Source of the DNA: Eucommia ulmoides
Lineage: Eukaryota > Streptophyta > Magnoliopsida > Garryales > Eucommiaceae
Length of the DNA: 64,000 bases
Assembly: GCA_016647705.1 (NCBI GenBank)
Contig: CM028326.1
Span: forward strand, 25,435,901-25,499,900
Direction: 5' to 3'
Positions 1 through 11,173 of the stretch are shown in pieces. Every line of letters begins with the position of its first letter. Positions within the stretch are counted from its first letter, which is position 1. The translations under genes and the position numbers were made by a program. The notes beneath the pieces are model-generated. The model ran no database searches. It saw only the letters and a program-made list of their open reading frames with translations, and had not been told where the DNA came from.

Positions 1-187
1 TTGAAATACGATATTTAAATATGATATTTATATATTTGTTATTTTTGGTATCTTGATTGTAGGGCATTATTAGCCCATTGATTCCGGTGATATATTTCCT
101 AATTTCGCATACTCCTACAGTTATATAATTAAGGATATAGAACTCTTTCTAAACAATTAATATAATACAATAGATTATTCTCCCTTC

Positions 188-412
188 CGTGATATGCAAA
201 GCCATAAAATCAAGCCCGATCACTTCACAGTCGTTGCTTTGTTGACGAATTATGCTCAATTGGGCGCATTGGAGAAAGGAAAATGGATTCACGAATATAT
301 AAACGGAAACAAAATCGCAATTGATGTCGTTGCAGGCACAACTCTTATCGACATCTATGCAAAATGCGGGTGCATAGAGAAATCCATGGAGATCTTCAAC
401 GGGTTGGAAGAA
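188..412 (+). pseudogene. Pentatricopeptide repeat (PPR) gene fragment
   Basis: The frame reads FRDMQSHKIKPDHFTVVALL, then GALEKGKWIHEYI, then LIDIYAKCGCIEKSMEIF. This is the pattern of about two PPR motifs of the PLS type found in organelle RNA-editing factors. PPR similarity stops at about position 412, after NGLEEK; the frame stays open to 544 but the following residues do not look like PPR. Full PPR proteins have ten or more motifs, so this is a relic or the edge of a broken gene. No other PPR motif is seen downstream before the LTR element at 1242. The piece could also be an exon of a gene lying left of the window, but the loss of similarity argues against a live gene. Confidence 0.7.
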
Positions 413-540
413 AAATATTTGGGCTCACAGACTTCGATTATCCCTCAAAGTCTTTGGCGGTTCTGTGTCTTGGGCATTGTTTGTCACTTCGACGCTGTCG
501 AAAGCCGCAACCGAAAAGCTAAACAGAAAGGGTCAAAGGG

Positions 541-840
541 GTGAGAGAGAGGTTGTGCAATCTTGATAGAAGAGAGAAAGGCTGGTATGGAGAAGAAGAA
601 AGGAAAAAAAAAAAAAGGAAAAAGGAAAAAAATAATATAATATATATATAATGACTATTTTACCCCTTAAAAAGACTCTCTTAGTTTGGATGAAAAATCT
701 AACAGAATGACTAATTAAAACCACTTATATATCTAGAGGATTTAAACTGAAACGCCACAAACGTTTTAGATCACATAGAAATATGTCAATAGGTAGAAGG
801 TTTAAAAGGTAATTTGCCCCTTGTTATAATCCTAAATTGA
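541..840. repeat. Purine-rich tract and remnant of the foldback family seen at 39367-39997
   Basis: An A/G-rich tract (about 545-640) is followed by a stretch at 735-815 resembling the right arm of the foldback element at 39367-39997: both contain GAAATATGTCAATAG(G)TAGAAGG followed by TTTAAA, in the same order relative to an AGATCAC motif. It looks like a decayed half copy. The next 400 bases (841-1236) show no gene. Confidence 0.45.
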
Positions 841-1241
841 AGAGTAATCATGAAATTTTCTGAAATACGTGAAAAACTATTGTCTTTCCTTTAAACGAAA
901 CCAATCTGATGATGCCCCAAATTGGTTGATTAGATATGGTCCTTTCCAATATCGGGAGATTTTAGGTTAATGCAAACCAATGCACACACATGTGGGTCTA
1001 TCAGCGTTGCTCTCCAGTGTGAGAATTAGTAGTTTTCTAGAGAAAAATAGGTAGAGTTTTAGCTTAAAAATAGTTTGTATGTTTATCTGGCATTCCCCGT
1101 AGTATTTATAGGAATAAAAAGACTTGTTTGACAAGTCTTCCCTGAATCTTGATCGATCTTCATTAATGCCCACAGAATTCGAAGAATTAAAGAGTAGTCT
1201 AACTCATCCTTGGTTAGGATGCAATCTGACTCATCCTCGGT

Positions 1242-3307
1242 TGACGTACCCCATTTTTTCGAAAGGGAAAAGAATATTAAATAATAAATAAGCTTAAGGA
1301 GAGAGGGGTTTTTAAAGCGCCGATTTTCTCAAAAGATATACTTAGACCATTTTAAAAAATAAGGAGTCACCACCTAGCATTGGGTTTAAATGGTGTGCTA
1401 GGTCACCGAATTTTTAGAAAACAAATTAAAAGGTCCAAGTAAAAAAAAATTGACTCCACAAAACACGGTCAAACCAAAGATTCATTTAAAGGCTAAGGGG
1501 TCGGTTACACTCGGGGAAGGTGTTAGGCACCCCAAGACGTCCGTCCAAAAACGGTACCTTATATTCAATTAAGTCCAATTAGTTTCGTTCGAGTATTTTA
1601 TTTTATTTTAAAATCATTCCCTTCTTATAAAATCTTTTTGGTATTTTTCACAAATAAGGTGAGACAACTTTTTGGATTTTTGGAAATGTTCCCCCAGTAT
1701 AACCTCTTATCAAATATTAAGGATTCGACAAGGATGGTCCCCAAGGGGGTTTATATATGTTTCCGAGAGACTTCTTTAATTTAAATAGACAAACTAAAAT
1801 AGATGAATGAGATTTGAAAATATGAATGCAAAACTAATATCTAAATGAGTTTCATTTTTTTATGCAAAAGTGACTAAAAAAATTGAATGATTTAATTTAA
1901 ATATGTTGATGCAAACTGATATGAATATGAGAATCGAATAGGGGACACTACGTGAATTAACGTGATTATGCATGACAATGATTTAATTACGAAATATAAG
2001 TGATGCACATGTCATGACTAGATGTGAAAAAGTAGCGTGGATTCGTAAAAAAAAAAAAAAAAAAAAAAAAAACAAAAACTATGTATGAAAAATGTGAGTG
2101 GTGAAAGTGTCCTAAACATGCCGTCTAAATGATACAATAAATAAACATGCTAAGTGGATGCAAAGAAAATCTACTTTGAGTTTTCGTGATTAATTTAAAG
2201 AAATCCCATTTTGAAATTCTCTAAAATCCTTTGAATAAGAAAATCGAGAGAGGTTCGCGGAAACAATTTAGTTGAAATTAATCTTTTCGATACTTTAAAA
2301 GAAATCCCACGAAAAACTTACCGAGGGAAGAGATTTTCTAAAACCATTCGTTTCTAAATTCCACTCGAGTTGGGGAATGGAAATGAGGTCATGAAAAACT
2401 CTCCCACGATTTATCGAATCGTCGGATTCACTTTAAGGTTCGTAAGGATTAATTTTTACAAATAAAAGATTTTATTATTATTATTATTATTATTATTTAG
2501 GGTTTTAATAACAAGAATAAAAATAAACAACGAAAACATCCTTCACCTAACAATCGAGGGTTAGGTTTAAACACGAAAAACTCACCCCGACGTTTTCATC
2601 GGATCATCGGACTACTTTATTTTTTTGTGTTTATGAATTTATAAACAAAACAAAATAAAATAAAATAAATAATAAAAATGTCCTTCACCTAACGATCGAG
2701 GGTTAAGTTTAAGCACGAGAAATTCACCCCGACATTTTCATCGGATCATCGGACGATAATACATAAATAAATAAATAAAACTTGCAGAAATTTAAATTGC
2801 AAAAAGAATAAAGTAAACTGAAAGAAGAATTAAAAATTAGAAAAATATACATGTTCTAGGCCAAGAATCTTGATACCCTTATTTTCCTCTCTCGCAGATG
2901 GCTTCCCGAAAGAGCTTTGAGAATCACTCTTCTAAAGGGGGTGACTTCTCTCAATTTTTGAATCTTCCCGAAGGGTTTCTCTCTGAATTTTTTTTTGTGT
3001 CTAAATTATGAGAATGAGGGTCTTATTTATAGGAAAGAGGTGGAGTGAAAAATCCTAGTAACCTTAAGAAACCCTAGTTCAAATTCAACGAGGAAAAGGA
3101 AACAAAACCTAAAAAGAAAAAGAAAATGAAAACTTATCCCATTTTGACAAGGAAACATTTTCTTTTCAATTTTTTATTCTTTTTTTTTTATCTCTCTTTT
3201 CTTTTTTTCATTTTTCTCTATTTTTTTAGTTTTTTAAAATGAAAATAAAATAAATTTTAAAATAAAGTATATTTTTTTTGCGAGACGGTCAAAATGTCAT
3301 GTATACA
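1242..3307 (-). repeat. 3' LTR of the gag-only element
   Basis: Direct repeat partner of 8024-10103. It shares long blocks such as GAATATTAAATAATAAATAA near the left end and the ACGGTCAAAATGTC block at the right end. The outer left edge abuts the TCGGT target duplication. Confidence 0.9.
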
Positions 3308-3429
3308 GTTGTCCCTCTTTGTCATGCGAGTTCCACTTACTTGACAAAGATAGGAGATCACGTCATTTTGAATGACCCATTTTCTGATTTTTTTCATAGT
3401 GCATTTTTCAATGACAAAACAAATAAAAT

Positions 3430-3745
3430 AAAATGACTCATGACGATACTCATGACGAACAAATATCCGTTTAGAAAATCATTTAGAGTAATGAGAAAAA
3501 AATACTCATGACGATATTCATAACGAACTAGTGTCCGTTTAGAGTAATGAAAAACAGACTCATGACGAACAAATGTCCGTTTAGAAGATTATTTAAAGTA
3601 ATGAAAAAAAGACTCATGACGATACTCATGACGAACAAGTGTCCGTTTAGAGGATCGTTTAGAGTAATAAAAAAATGACTCATGACAATACTCATGATGA
3701 AAAAATGTTCATTTAGAGGATCGTTTAGAGTGATACAAAATAACT
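3430..3745. repeat. Tandem repeat, about 60-bp units, inside the gag-only element
   Basis: About five imperfect units contain ACTCATGACGAACAAGTGTC followed by CGTTTAGA and GTAATGA motifs. The block lies between the internal region and the 3' LTR (in element orientation), where Ogre/Tat-group elements commonly carry satellite-like tandem repeats. Units differ in length by a few bases. Confidence 0.8.
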
Positions 3746-5689
3746 CAAGCCCAATCCCTCTTAGTTGGGGGACAAAAGAAAGTCCAGAGGTATAAAATAT
3801 ACCTCAGCTTGTGGTTAGGCAAAAATAAGAGAGCAAAGATATAAAATGTGTCCCAGCCTTCGGCTGGGGCTGACTCTCAAATGACTGAACCTTTACAGGT
3901 TGCCTACGTACCTTAGCATTACGCTGAGGATTAGGTTTAGCATAGTTCACTAGATGCCCCTTTTAGGGCAAAACGCATACATGAATGCTCATTTAGAGTT
4001 TCTGAGTTTTCAGCAATAAGAGTCTCTAACTCGAGTCGGAAGGTAAGAAGTCCTAATGGTAGGGAAATCCATACTTCCAGTCCCTTTAAGATCCCTGTAA
4101 CTGGACAAACATAAAAATTTAGTCTGAAAAACTTGTTACCTTTGACAACTCGCAATTCCGTTCCCCCCTTCAGCCGTAATCGCTTCGACTGATAGTGCTC
4201 GGATCGAAGTGATATCAAGATATTCTTCCATTTGATTTTAGAAGCTTCTCTTTCCAACTCAGGGCAGGGCATGTCTCGGGTGATTTGATGAAACTTTTTT
4301 TTTTTTTTTTTACTTCCGATATTTCACTTTTCAACTTGTGGGAGGGTCTAACATGTTTCATCAAGGTCTATTTAGCTTGCTCGACTGGATTCTTGTCTTT
4401 TCAAATTTCTAGGTGATTCGATGCTTGGAATTTTAATAATCCTGCTTGCTCTGTGTTTTCTCAAGTCCTGCAAAACTGATTTAGTCCAAAAGAATGGCCA
4501 AATGTCGAAAATTACTAAAACGAGTACCTTCAATGCCCGATATGATTTTTTGTGAGATCTTGAGTTGGATTGCAACGGAATACGGTTCCAATACATTTCC
4601 AGACCACGACCAATGTTTCTTTTCACAAATTCTGATTCCACTCAAATTCATCAAGTTCTGATCCCGAAAAACGTCGTTTGCTCGCCAATTTGGACCGAGG
4701 CGAAAAACTTGAACAAATCAATCTATCCTCTTTCTTTCCTTTCTTCCACATTTGCAGCAGCGCTTCTTACTCGGTTACCCCACTTTTCAATTTTTCTTTC
4801 ACATTTTTTTTTTTTTTTTTTTTTGCTTTTTTTTTTTTTTTTCTTTCATTCATTTTTTTTTTTTTAAATAGATAATCGAACTTACAATGGTTCAAGCGCA
4901 GCTGAGCTTATCAATGAACTTGATCTTCTTTGCGAATTGAGATCCTCATGCAACATTTGAGAGCTTCTTCATTGGGATCACTGGCCTAGAATGATTGTGT
5001 TCCCTTTTCGCCATTGGGTCTGACAGCAGATGAACCAAGATGTTTACACCCGATTTTATCAAATCACTAAAGGACCACCGGAGACGGCTTGATCAGCTTG
5101 CAGCCACATCAAAGTATCGTTAGGGCAATGAAATCCAATCTTGATTTTTGAATCCTCGGATACTTTAGAATTACTGTCAGATTTAGTTAGGGGCCTTTTG
5201 GATCTCACCATCATTTGGCTAAATATAATTTTCCTTTGTTTCTAGTCCAATTAGATCATGGTCTACCTCTATATTAAAACCATATACTCGCATCCTCGCC
5301 CAGTCACATCACATACGACATATGCAGGCGATTTTGGGTACCTGAAAGAGTAAAATTAAAATATTAGACCACAGTTTTGGATAAACAGTATTGCATTATT
5401 GAAATTTGAAAATCCGTTATAGAGAAAATCATTTTTCATCCAAAAGACCAACGGAATGGAAAGGTGAGTACGTGAAGATGTCCCAATTTTATCAAAACAC
5501 CTATCATATTGAAAGTAAGCAAGAACCCCAGTTTTGCAGCCTTTAGATTTTTTCAAATCGAGCCTCAAACAATGACTCGCTCCCATCTCTGCCAACGGTT
5601 TGCTAAAGATCGGTTTCACCACTCCCTGAAAAGGCATGCTCAGGTAACGGATTCTGTTGACAGTTTGGTGCATTGGTCTCAAGTTTTTT

Positions 5690-7430
5690 AGGAAATATGA
5701 TGGCTCATGTCCGTATGAACTCTCGGATCTTGTCCTTTAGCTGAAAGCACTGCTCGGTCGCATGTCCTCTAGTTCTCGAATAGTATTCACATAAAGCATT
5801 CGAAGAAACGGATTTACTCCCAGGCTTGGGTTCGTAGGATGGAAGGGGTGCCAGCATCCCCTGCTTCAAACAACTCTGGTACATCTCGATAATTGGGATT
5901 GGAAGGTCTGGTGGTTCCTCGTCATCATTCCGAAAGTTCCTCCCAGTAGTGCGAGGTAGATAACCTGGGTGGTATTGGGTTCCTGGCTTTAAGGTGTAGT
6001 TAGGAATTTGAGGTGGTAGATTTTGGTTTGGCTTATATGAGGGTATATGGTAAGCGGGTGTTTGGTAGGTTTGAGGGTAGTATTGGGGAGTGTGGTTTTA
6101 GTAAGATGGAGGTGCATTTTGGTAGTAGCAGGGATAACTTTGGGAGTAGGGTTGGTTTCGAGGATAATGTTGGTTTTGGCAATTTTAAGGAGGGTAGTTG
6201 AGATATTGGTTGTTCTGGTTCGGGTAGTTTTGGGGATAAGAATCTTGGGAGTAGTTCTGGTGAAGAGTTTGTTGGGGAGAAATGAGAATGGCTACCTCGT
6301 CTTCGTTTTTCTTTGGTGGAGCTGACCTCTTTATCGGATCAGGCAAGGCCCCTTCAATCATTCCACTTCTTATTCCCTCTTCTATTACCTCGGCTTGTTT
6401 GATCACATCGCCGAATGAAGTCACTGCTATGATCGATAGATCTCGATAGAACAGCGGCATCTGGATTGACTTGAATATCTCCAATTGAGCCTCCTCGCTC
6501 AGCCTAGGGACAACTTTGGCAGCTTCCTTTCTCCAGCGGGCAATGTACTTTCAGAAGCTTTCATCTTTTTTCTTCAGTATCTGGTAAAGGGTATTACGGT
6601 CTGGCACGGCATCTTTATTGTACACATACTGTTCACAGAAGGCCTCTACCAGATCCTCAAATGTCTTAATCTGCGCTAGGTCTAAGGTCATGTACCAACT
6701 GAGAGTCGATCCTTTCAATGATCGCCGGAACATCTTCAGGCAAATGTATTTGTTCCAAGCATGAACCCTCAACTCCTCCTTGTAGATGGTGACATGCCAT
6801 TTTGGGGGGCCAGTACCGTCATACTTCATAAGCTCCGGAACTATGAAGTTTTCCGGATATACCACCCGGGGTGGTGCTGAACAACTCCTTGTACGTCGTT
6901 TTTCTGGATAACTTCTCCATTTTTAGTTCTTCTATGGTTTTCTCCAATTCCTCCATTTTTAGAACCTAGGCCGGAGAGGGTCCATCTTCGTTTTTGTTTG
7001 CGGTTTCGACGGGCGGGGCCGATCGATTAGCATTCAGATCGTTCAGCGGAGCAACGACCCTCTCCGGGTGGATGAAGATCTGGGTTGCAGAAGGGGCCAA
7101 ACCTTTGGGTGGAGTCTGATAGATATGCCCCTGGCTAGGGTATACTGGTGCTTCGTAGGCGAAAAGATGAGGGCCCATCTGGGGTCCATAGTAGACTGAT
7201 CCAGCGAAGTTCGGGCCGGCATGATTCAAATTTGGCATGGAGTTCTCTATCTCGGCACTCGGAGGGTTTCCATTTGGTGATTCAGTCACGGAAGTTCCAC
7301 TAGACGGGGGAACAGGCGCCTCCTGAGGCCGACTAAGTTCGTTAATCCTTTCCCTCAGCATGTCAATGGTTTCCTGCATACGAGCTATCTGGGCCGCACG
7401 GGGAGATTCGGGATCGTTTTCTAATGTCAT
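5690..7430 (-). pseudogene. gag-like region of the LTR element
   Basis: The N-terminal part (7430-6966) has a short coiled-coil-like segment (MQETIDMLRERINELSRP) and a proline-rich stretch. The middle part (6865-6551) has the retrotransposon gag core signature (KYDGTGPPKWH, then STLSWYMTLD and FEDLVEAFCEQY). The part near 5710-5790 has a Cys/His cluster (CEYYSRTRGHATEQC) like the zinc-knuckle-like motif of this gag family. It lies directly downstream of the 5' LTR and primer-site motif, as expected. The region is fossil with several breaks. Confidence 0.8.
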
Positions 7431-8023
7431 TCTGGAGTGAGTCTGGGCCTGGCTGCGAGTAAAGACTAGACTTCGGATAGGAAAAACTGGAATTGCTTTT
7501 CTGGGACCAATTTTTATGTCTCGTCCTGTTCTATAACAAGCCCATTTATTAGTCCACGCGGATGTTAGGTAGCCTTAAAATCCATTCGAGTTCGAAGTTT
7601 TTAATTCCGATAATGACCGATCAAAACAGATAAATATTTGTGAAAATTCTTTCGTTACTTAGTCGGTATTGGAAACTTTGAACTTGTTTAGTTTTTAAGG
7701 CTTCCTAAGACAACATCAATCCATCAAGTATGAACCCCCCCTCCCGCGCATGCGCGCGCGTCTTGTATCATAGAATCCCGAGGGGATAATATGGATACAA
7801 GACGACCGTACTAGTGTCAGAGGGTTTATAACAATATAAGAGCCCGAGAGAGAAGAAAGAAAGAAAAATAAATAAACATCACAACTTATTTACAAAAAAT
7901 TACAAAAAAAAAATAGAAAGAAAAGATAACAAAATAAAATATAACATTCAGACATGAAATAGTAGAACTTATTTGGACATATTAGGCTCGACCCTCTAAA
8001 CAATCCCCAGTGGAGTCGCCAGC

Positions 8024-10103
8024 TAACGCGCCCCGTTTTTCCAAAAGGAAAAAGAATATTAAATAATAAATAAGCTTAAGGAGAGAGGGGTTTTTAAAGC
8101 ATCAATTTTCTCAAAAGATATACTTAGGCCGTTTTAAAAAATAAGGAGTCGTTACCTAGTATTGGATTTAAATGGTGTGCTAGATCACCGAATTTTTAGA
8201 AAACAATTTAAAAGGTCTAAGTAAAAAAAAATGACTCCAAAAATACGGTCAAACCAAATATTTATTTAAAGGCTGAGGGGTTAGTTACGCTCGGGGAAGG
8301 TGTGAGGCAACCCAAGACGTCCGTCCAAAAATAGTACCTTATATTCAATTAAGTCCAATTAGTTTAGTCTGAGTGTTTTATTTTATTTTGAAATAATTCC
8401 CTTCTTATAAAAAAAAAAATTGGTATTTTTCACAAATAAGGTGAGACAAGTTTTTGAATTTTTGGAAATGTTCCCCCGGTATAACTTTTTATCGAATATT
8501 AAGGATTTGACAAAGATGGTCATCGGGGGGGTTTCTGTATGTTTCCGAGAGACTTCTTTAATTTAAATAGACAAACTAAAATAGATTAATGAGATTTGAA
8601 AATATGAATGCAAAACTAACATCTAAATGAGTTTTTTTTTTTTTTTTAATACAAAAGTGACTAAAAAAACTGAATGATTTAATTTAAATATGTTGATACA
8701 AACTGATATGAATACGGAAATCGAATAGGGGACACTACGTGAATTAACGTGATTATGCGTGACAATAATTTAATTACGAAATATAAGTGATACACATGTC
8801 ATGACTAAATTTGAAAAAATAGCGTGGATCCGTAAAAAAAAAAAAAAAAACTATGTATGAAAAATGTAAGTGGTGAAAGTGTCCTAAACATGTTGTCTAA
8901 ATGATACGAGAAATAAACATGCTAAGTGGATGCAAAAAAAATCTACTTTGAGTATGCCTAATTAATTTAAAGAAATCATGTTTTGAAATTCCCTAAAATC
9001 CTATGAATAAGAGAATCGAGGGAGGTTCGAGGAAATAATTTAGTTGAAATTAATCTTTTCGATACTTTAAAAGAAATCCCACGAAAAATTTACCGAGTGA
9101 AGAGATTTTCTAAAACCATTCGTTTCTAAATTCCACTCGAGTTGGGGAATGAAAACGAGGTAATGGAAAACTCTCCCACGATTTATCGAATCGTCGGATT
9201 CACTTTAAGGTTCGTAAGGATTAATTTCTACAAATAAAAGATTTTATAATTTTTTTTATTTTTTTTTAGGGTTTTGATAACAAGAATAAAAATAAATAAC
9301 GAAAACATCATTCACCTAACAATCAGGGATTAGATATAAGCACGAGAAACTCATCCCGACGTTTTTATCGGATCATCGGACGACTTTATCTTTTTGTGTT
9401 TATGAATTTGTAAACAAAACAAAACAAAATAAAATAAATAATGAAAACGTCATTCACCTAACGATCGGGGGTTAAGTTTAAGCACGAGAAATTCACCCCG
9501 ACGTTTTCATCGGATCATCAGACAACAATAAATAAATAAAACTTGCAGAAATTTAAATTACGAAAAGAATAAAGTAAACTGAAAGAAAAATTAAAAATTA
9601 GAAAAACATATATGTTCTAGGTCAAGAATCTTAATACCTGTATTTTTCTCTCTCGCAGACGGCTTCCCGAAAGAGCTTTAAGAATTATTCTTCTAAAGAA
9701 GGTGACTCCTCTCAATTTTTGAATCTCCCCGAAAGGTTTCTCTCTGAATTTTTTTTTTTTTTTTTTTTGTGTGTGTGTCTAAATTATAAGGAGGATGATC
9801 TTATTTATAGGAAAGAGGTGGAGTGAAAAATCCTAATAACCTTTGAAAATCCTAATCCAAATTTGACGAGAAAAAGGAAACAAAACCTACAAAAAAAAAA
9901 AAAAAAAAAAAAAAATAAAGGAAACATAATCTCATTTTTTACAGGAAACTTTTTCTTTTCAATTTTTCATTCTTTTCTTTCTTTTGTCTCTCTTTTCTTT
10001 TTTTCATTTTTCTCTATTTTTTTATTTTTTTAAAATAAAAATAAAATAAATTTTAAAATAAAGTATAATTTTTTTACGGAACGGTCAAAATGTCGTATCT
10101 ACA
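8024..10103 (-). repeat. 5' LTR of the gag-only element
   Basis: Partner of 1242-3307. Its inner edge is followed by the TGGCGACTCC primer-site motif on the minus strand. Its outer edge (10103) abuts the right copy of TCGGT. It lies about 1.07 kb beyond the stop codon of the argininosuccinate synthase gene. Confidence 0.9.
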
Positions 10104-10108
10104 TCGGT

Positions 10109-11173
10109 TATTTCGAGGATGATTTGTCTCGGGAGTACTTGAGCTTAATGCTCGGGGGGCCCTATTACAGTCAATGCTAATGTCGTCTTCGATTTTGACC
10201 TTTAGATCCAGGGTAGAATCCTTGGGGTCCGAATATTGAGTTTGGCTTCGCGTGCGTTGCACGCGATTCTTGAGAAATGATGCTCAAGGGTTCACGTGTA
10301 CTATATGTGGACTTCTTCATATATATATAGCATTATTGGAAGTTTCCAAAATACCACTCATCATTTTCATTTCCAATTCCAATACTCCATGAAATCAAAT
10401 GCTGCACAAGTTTTTGTACTAAAATATCATATCAAAAACTCAATTCACATGTTGGCGAAAGTTTCTAAATTTCATTGTCAAAATAATTAGTTTGTGCCCG
10501 GGCTTGTTCATTGTGTGTCCATTTGCAATTCGATGGGCTCATCAAGAATCTGCAGGTCTCTACATAACATTTAAAGTACAAAGTCTAACATTTGGAACAT
10601 TTGAAATACGGATATAGACACAAAAACACGACATTAAATTAACATGAAATTATCGCATAAAAATTTAACTTATTAGGTTTTGGATAGCATCAAACACAAT
10701 ATACATGAAAATAAACAGATCGTGTATCGAATTTACCAACTAACCAATAATTGACACAAATATGACAATAATTTTGGATCGTGTTTTAAATTGTCTATTA
10801 ATAATTAACATAAAATTATTATACAATTTATCAAGTACTTTAATAAATTATTAATACCTAATAAATTATTAAAAATAAATATAATTTAAATATTAAATTG
10901 ATGTGTTGTAGATTAAACAAATCTTGTACGACAAGGATACTCATCGTACCTCATGTCAATAGATGACACAGCTATGATGCGACTTAAAATACAATCCAAG
11001 GACAAGAATTGCCAATTTTACTCCAAACTACACCGTCAAAAGATTTTATTCTAAACCAACTGATTTTTCAAATTTTCTAAAACACCACAATTCAAAGCCC
11101 TTCAAAAAAAAAAAAAAGTCCCGCCAAACAGGTCCTTAATGGATTCCACATATTAAAAAGGAAAAAAAAAAAA
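10109..11173. other. Spacer without a recognised gene
   Basis: AT-rich DNA between the LTR element and the 3' end of the synthase gene. It probably includes the 3' untranslated region and polyadenylation region of that gene near 11000-11170. Short ORFs here have no recognisable motif. Confidence 0.5.

Larger units (their letters stand above)
1242..10103 (-). mobile_element. LTR retrotransposon, gypsy type (Tat/Ogre-like), gag-only
   Basis: Two direct repeats of about 2.07 kb (1242-3307 and 8024-10103) bound a 4.7-kb interior. The host 5-mer TCGGT lies on both sides (1237-1241 and 10104-10108), and the outer ends are TG...CA. The element reads on the minus strand: next to the 5' LTR a TGGCGACTCCACTGGGGA motif (8004-8021) matches the primer-site region typical of Ogre/Tat elements, and a purine tract (AAAGAGGGAC) abuts the 3' LTR near 3308-3325. 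The interior holds a gag-like region and a tandem-repeat block but no protease, reverse transcriptase, RNase H or integrase that I recognise, so it resembles the non-autonomous TR-GAG class. The gag region is broken in several places. The LTRs differ at many sites, so the insertion is not recent; no figure was computed. Confidence 0.9.

Noticed and set aside
4565-4875. ORFs with poly-Phe tails
   Set aside because: Poly-T runs inside the gag-only LTR element; no domain.
6013-6325. Gly/Val-rich plus-strand ORFs
   Set aside because: Antisense shadows of the gag-like region.
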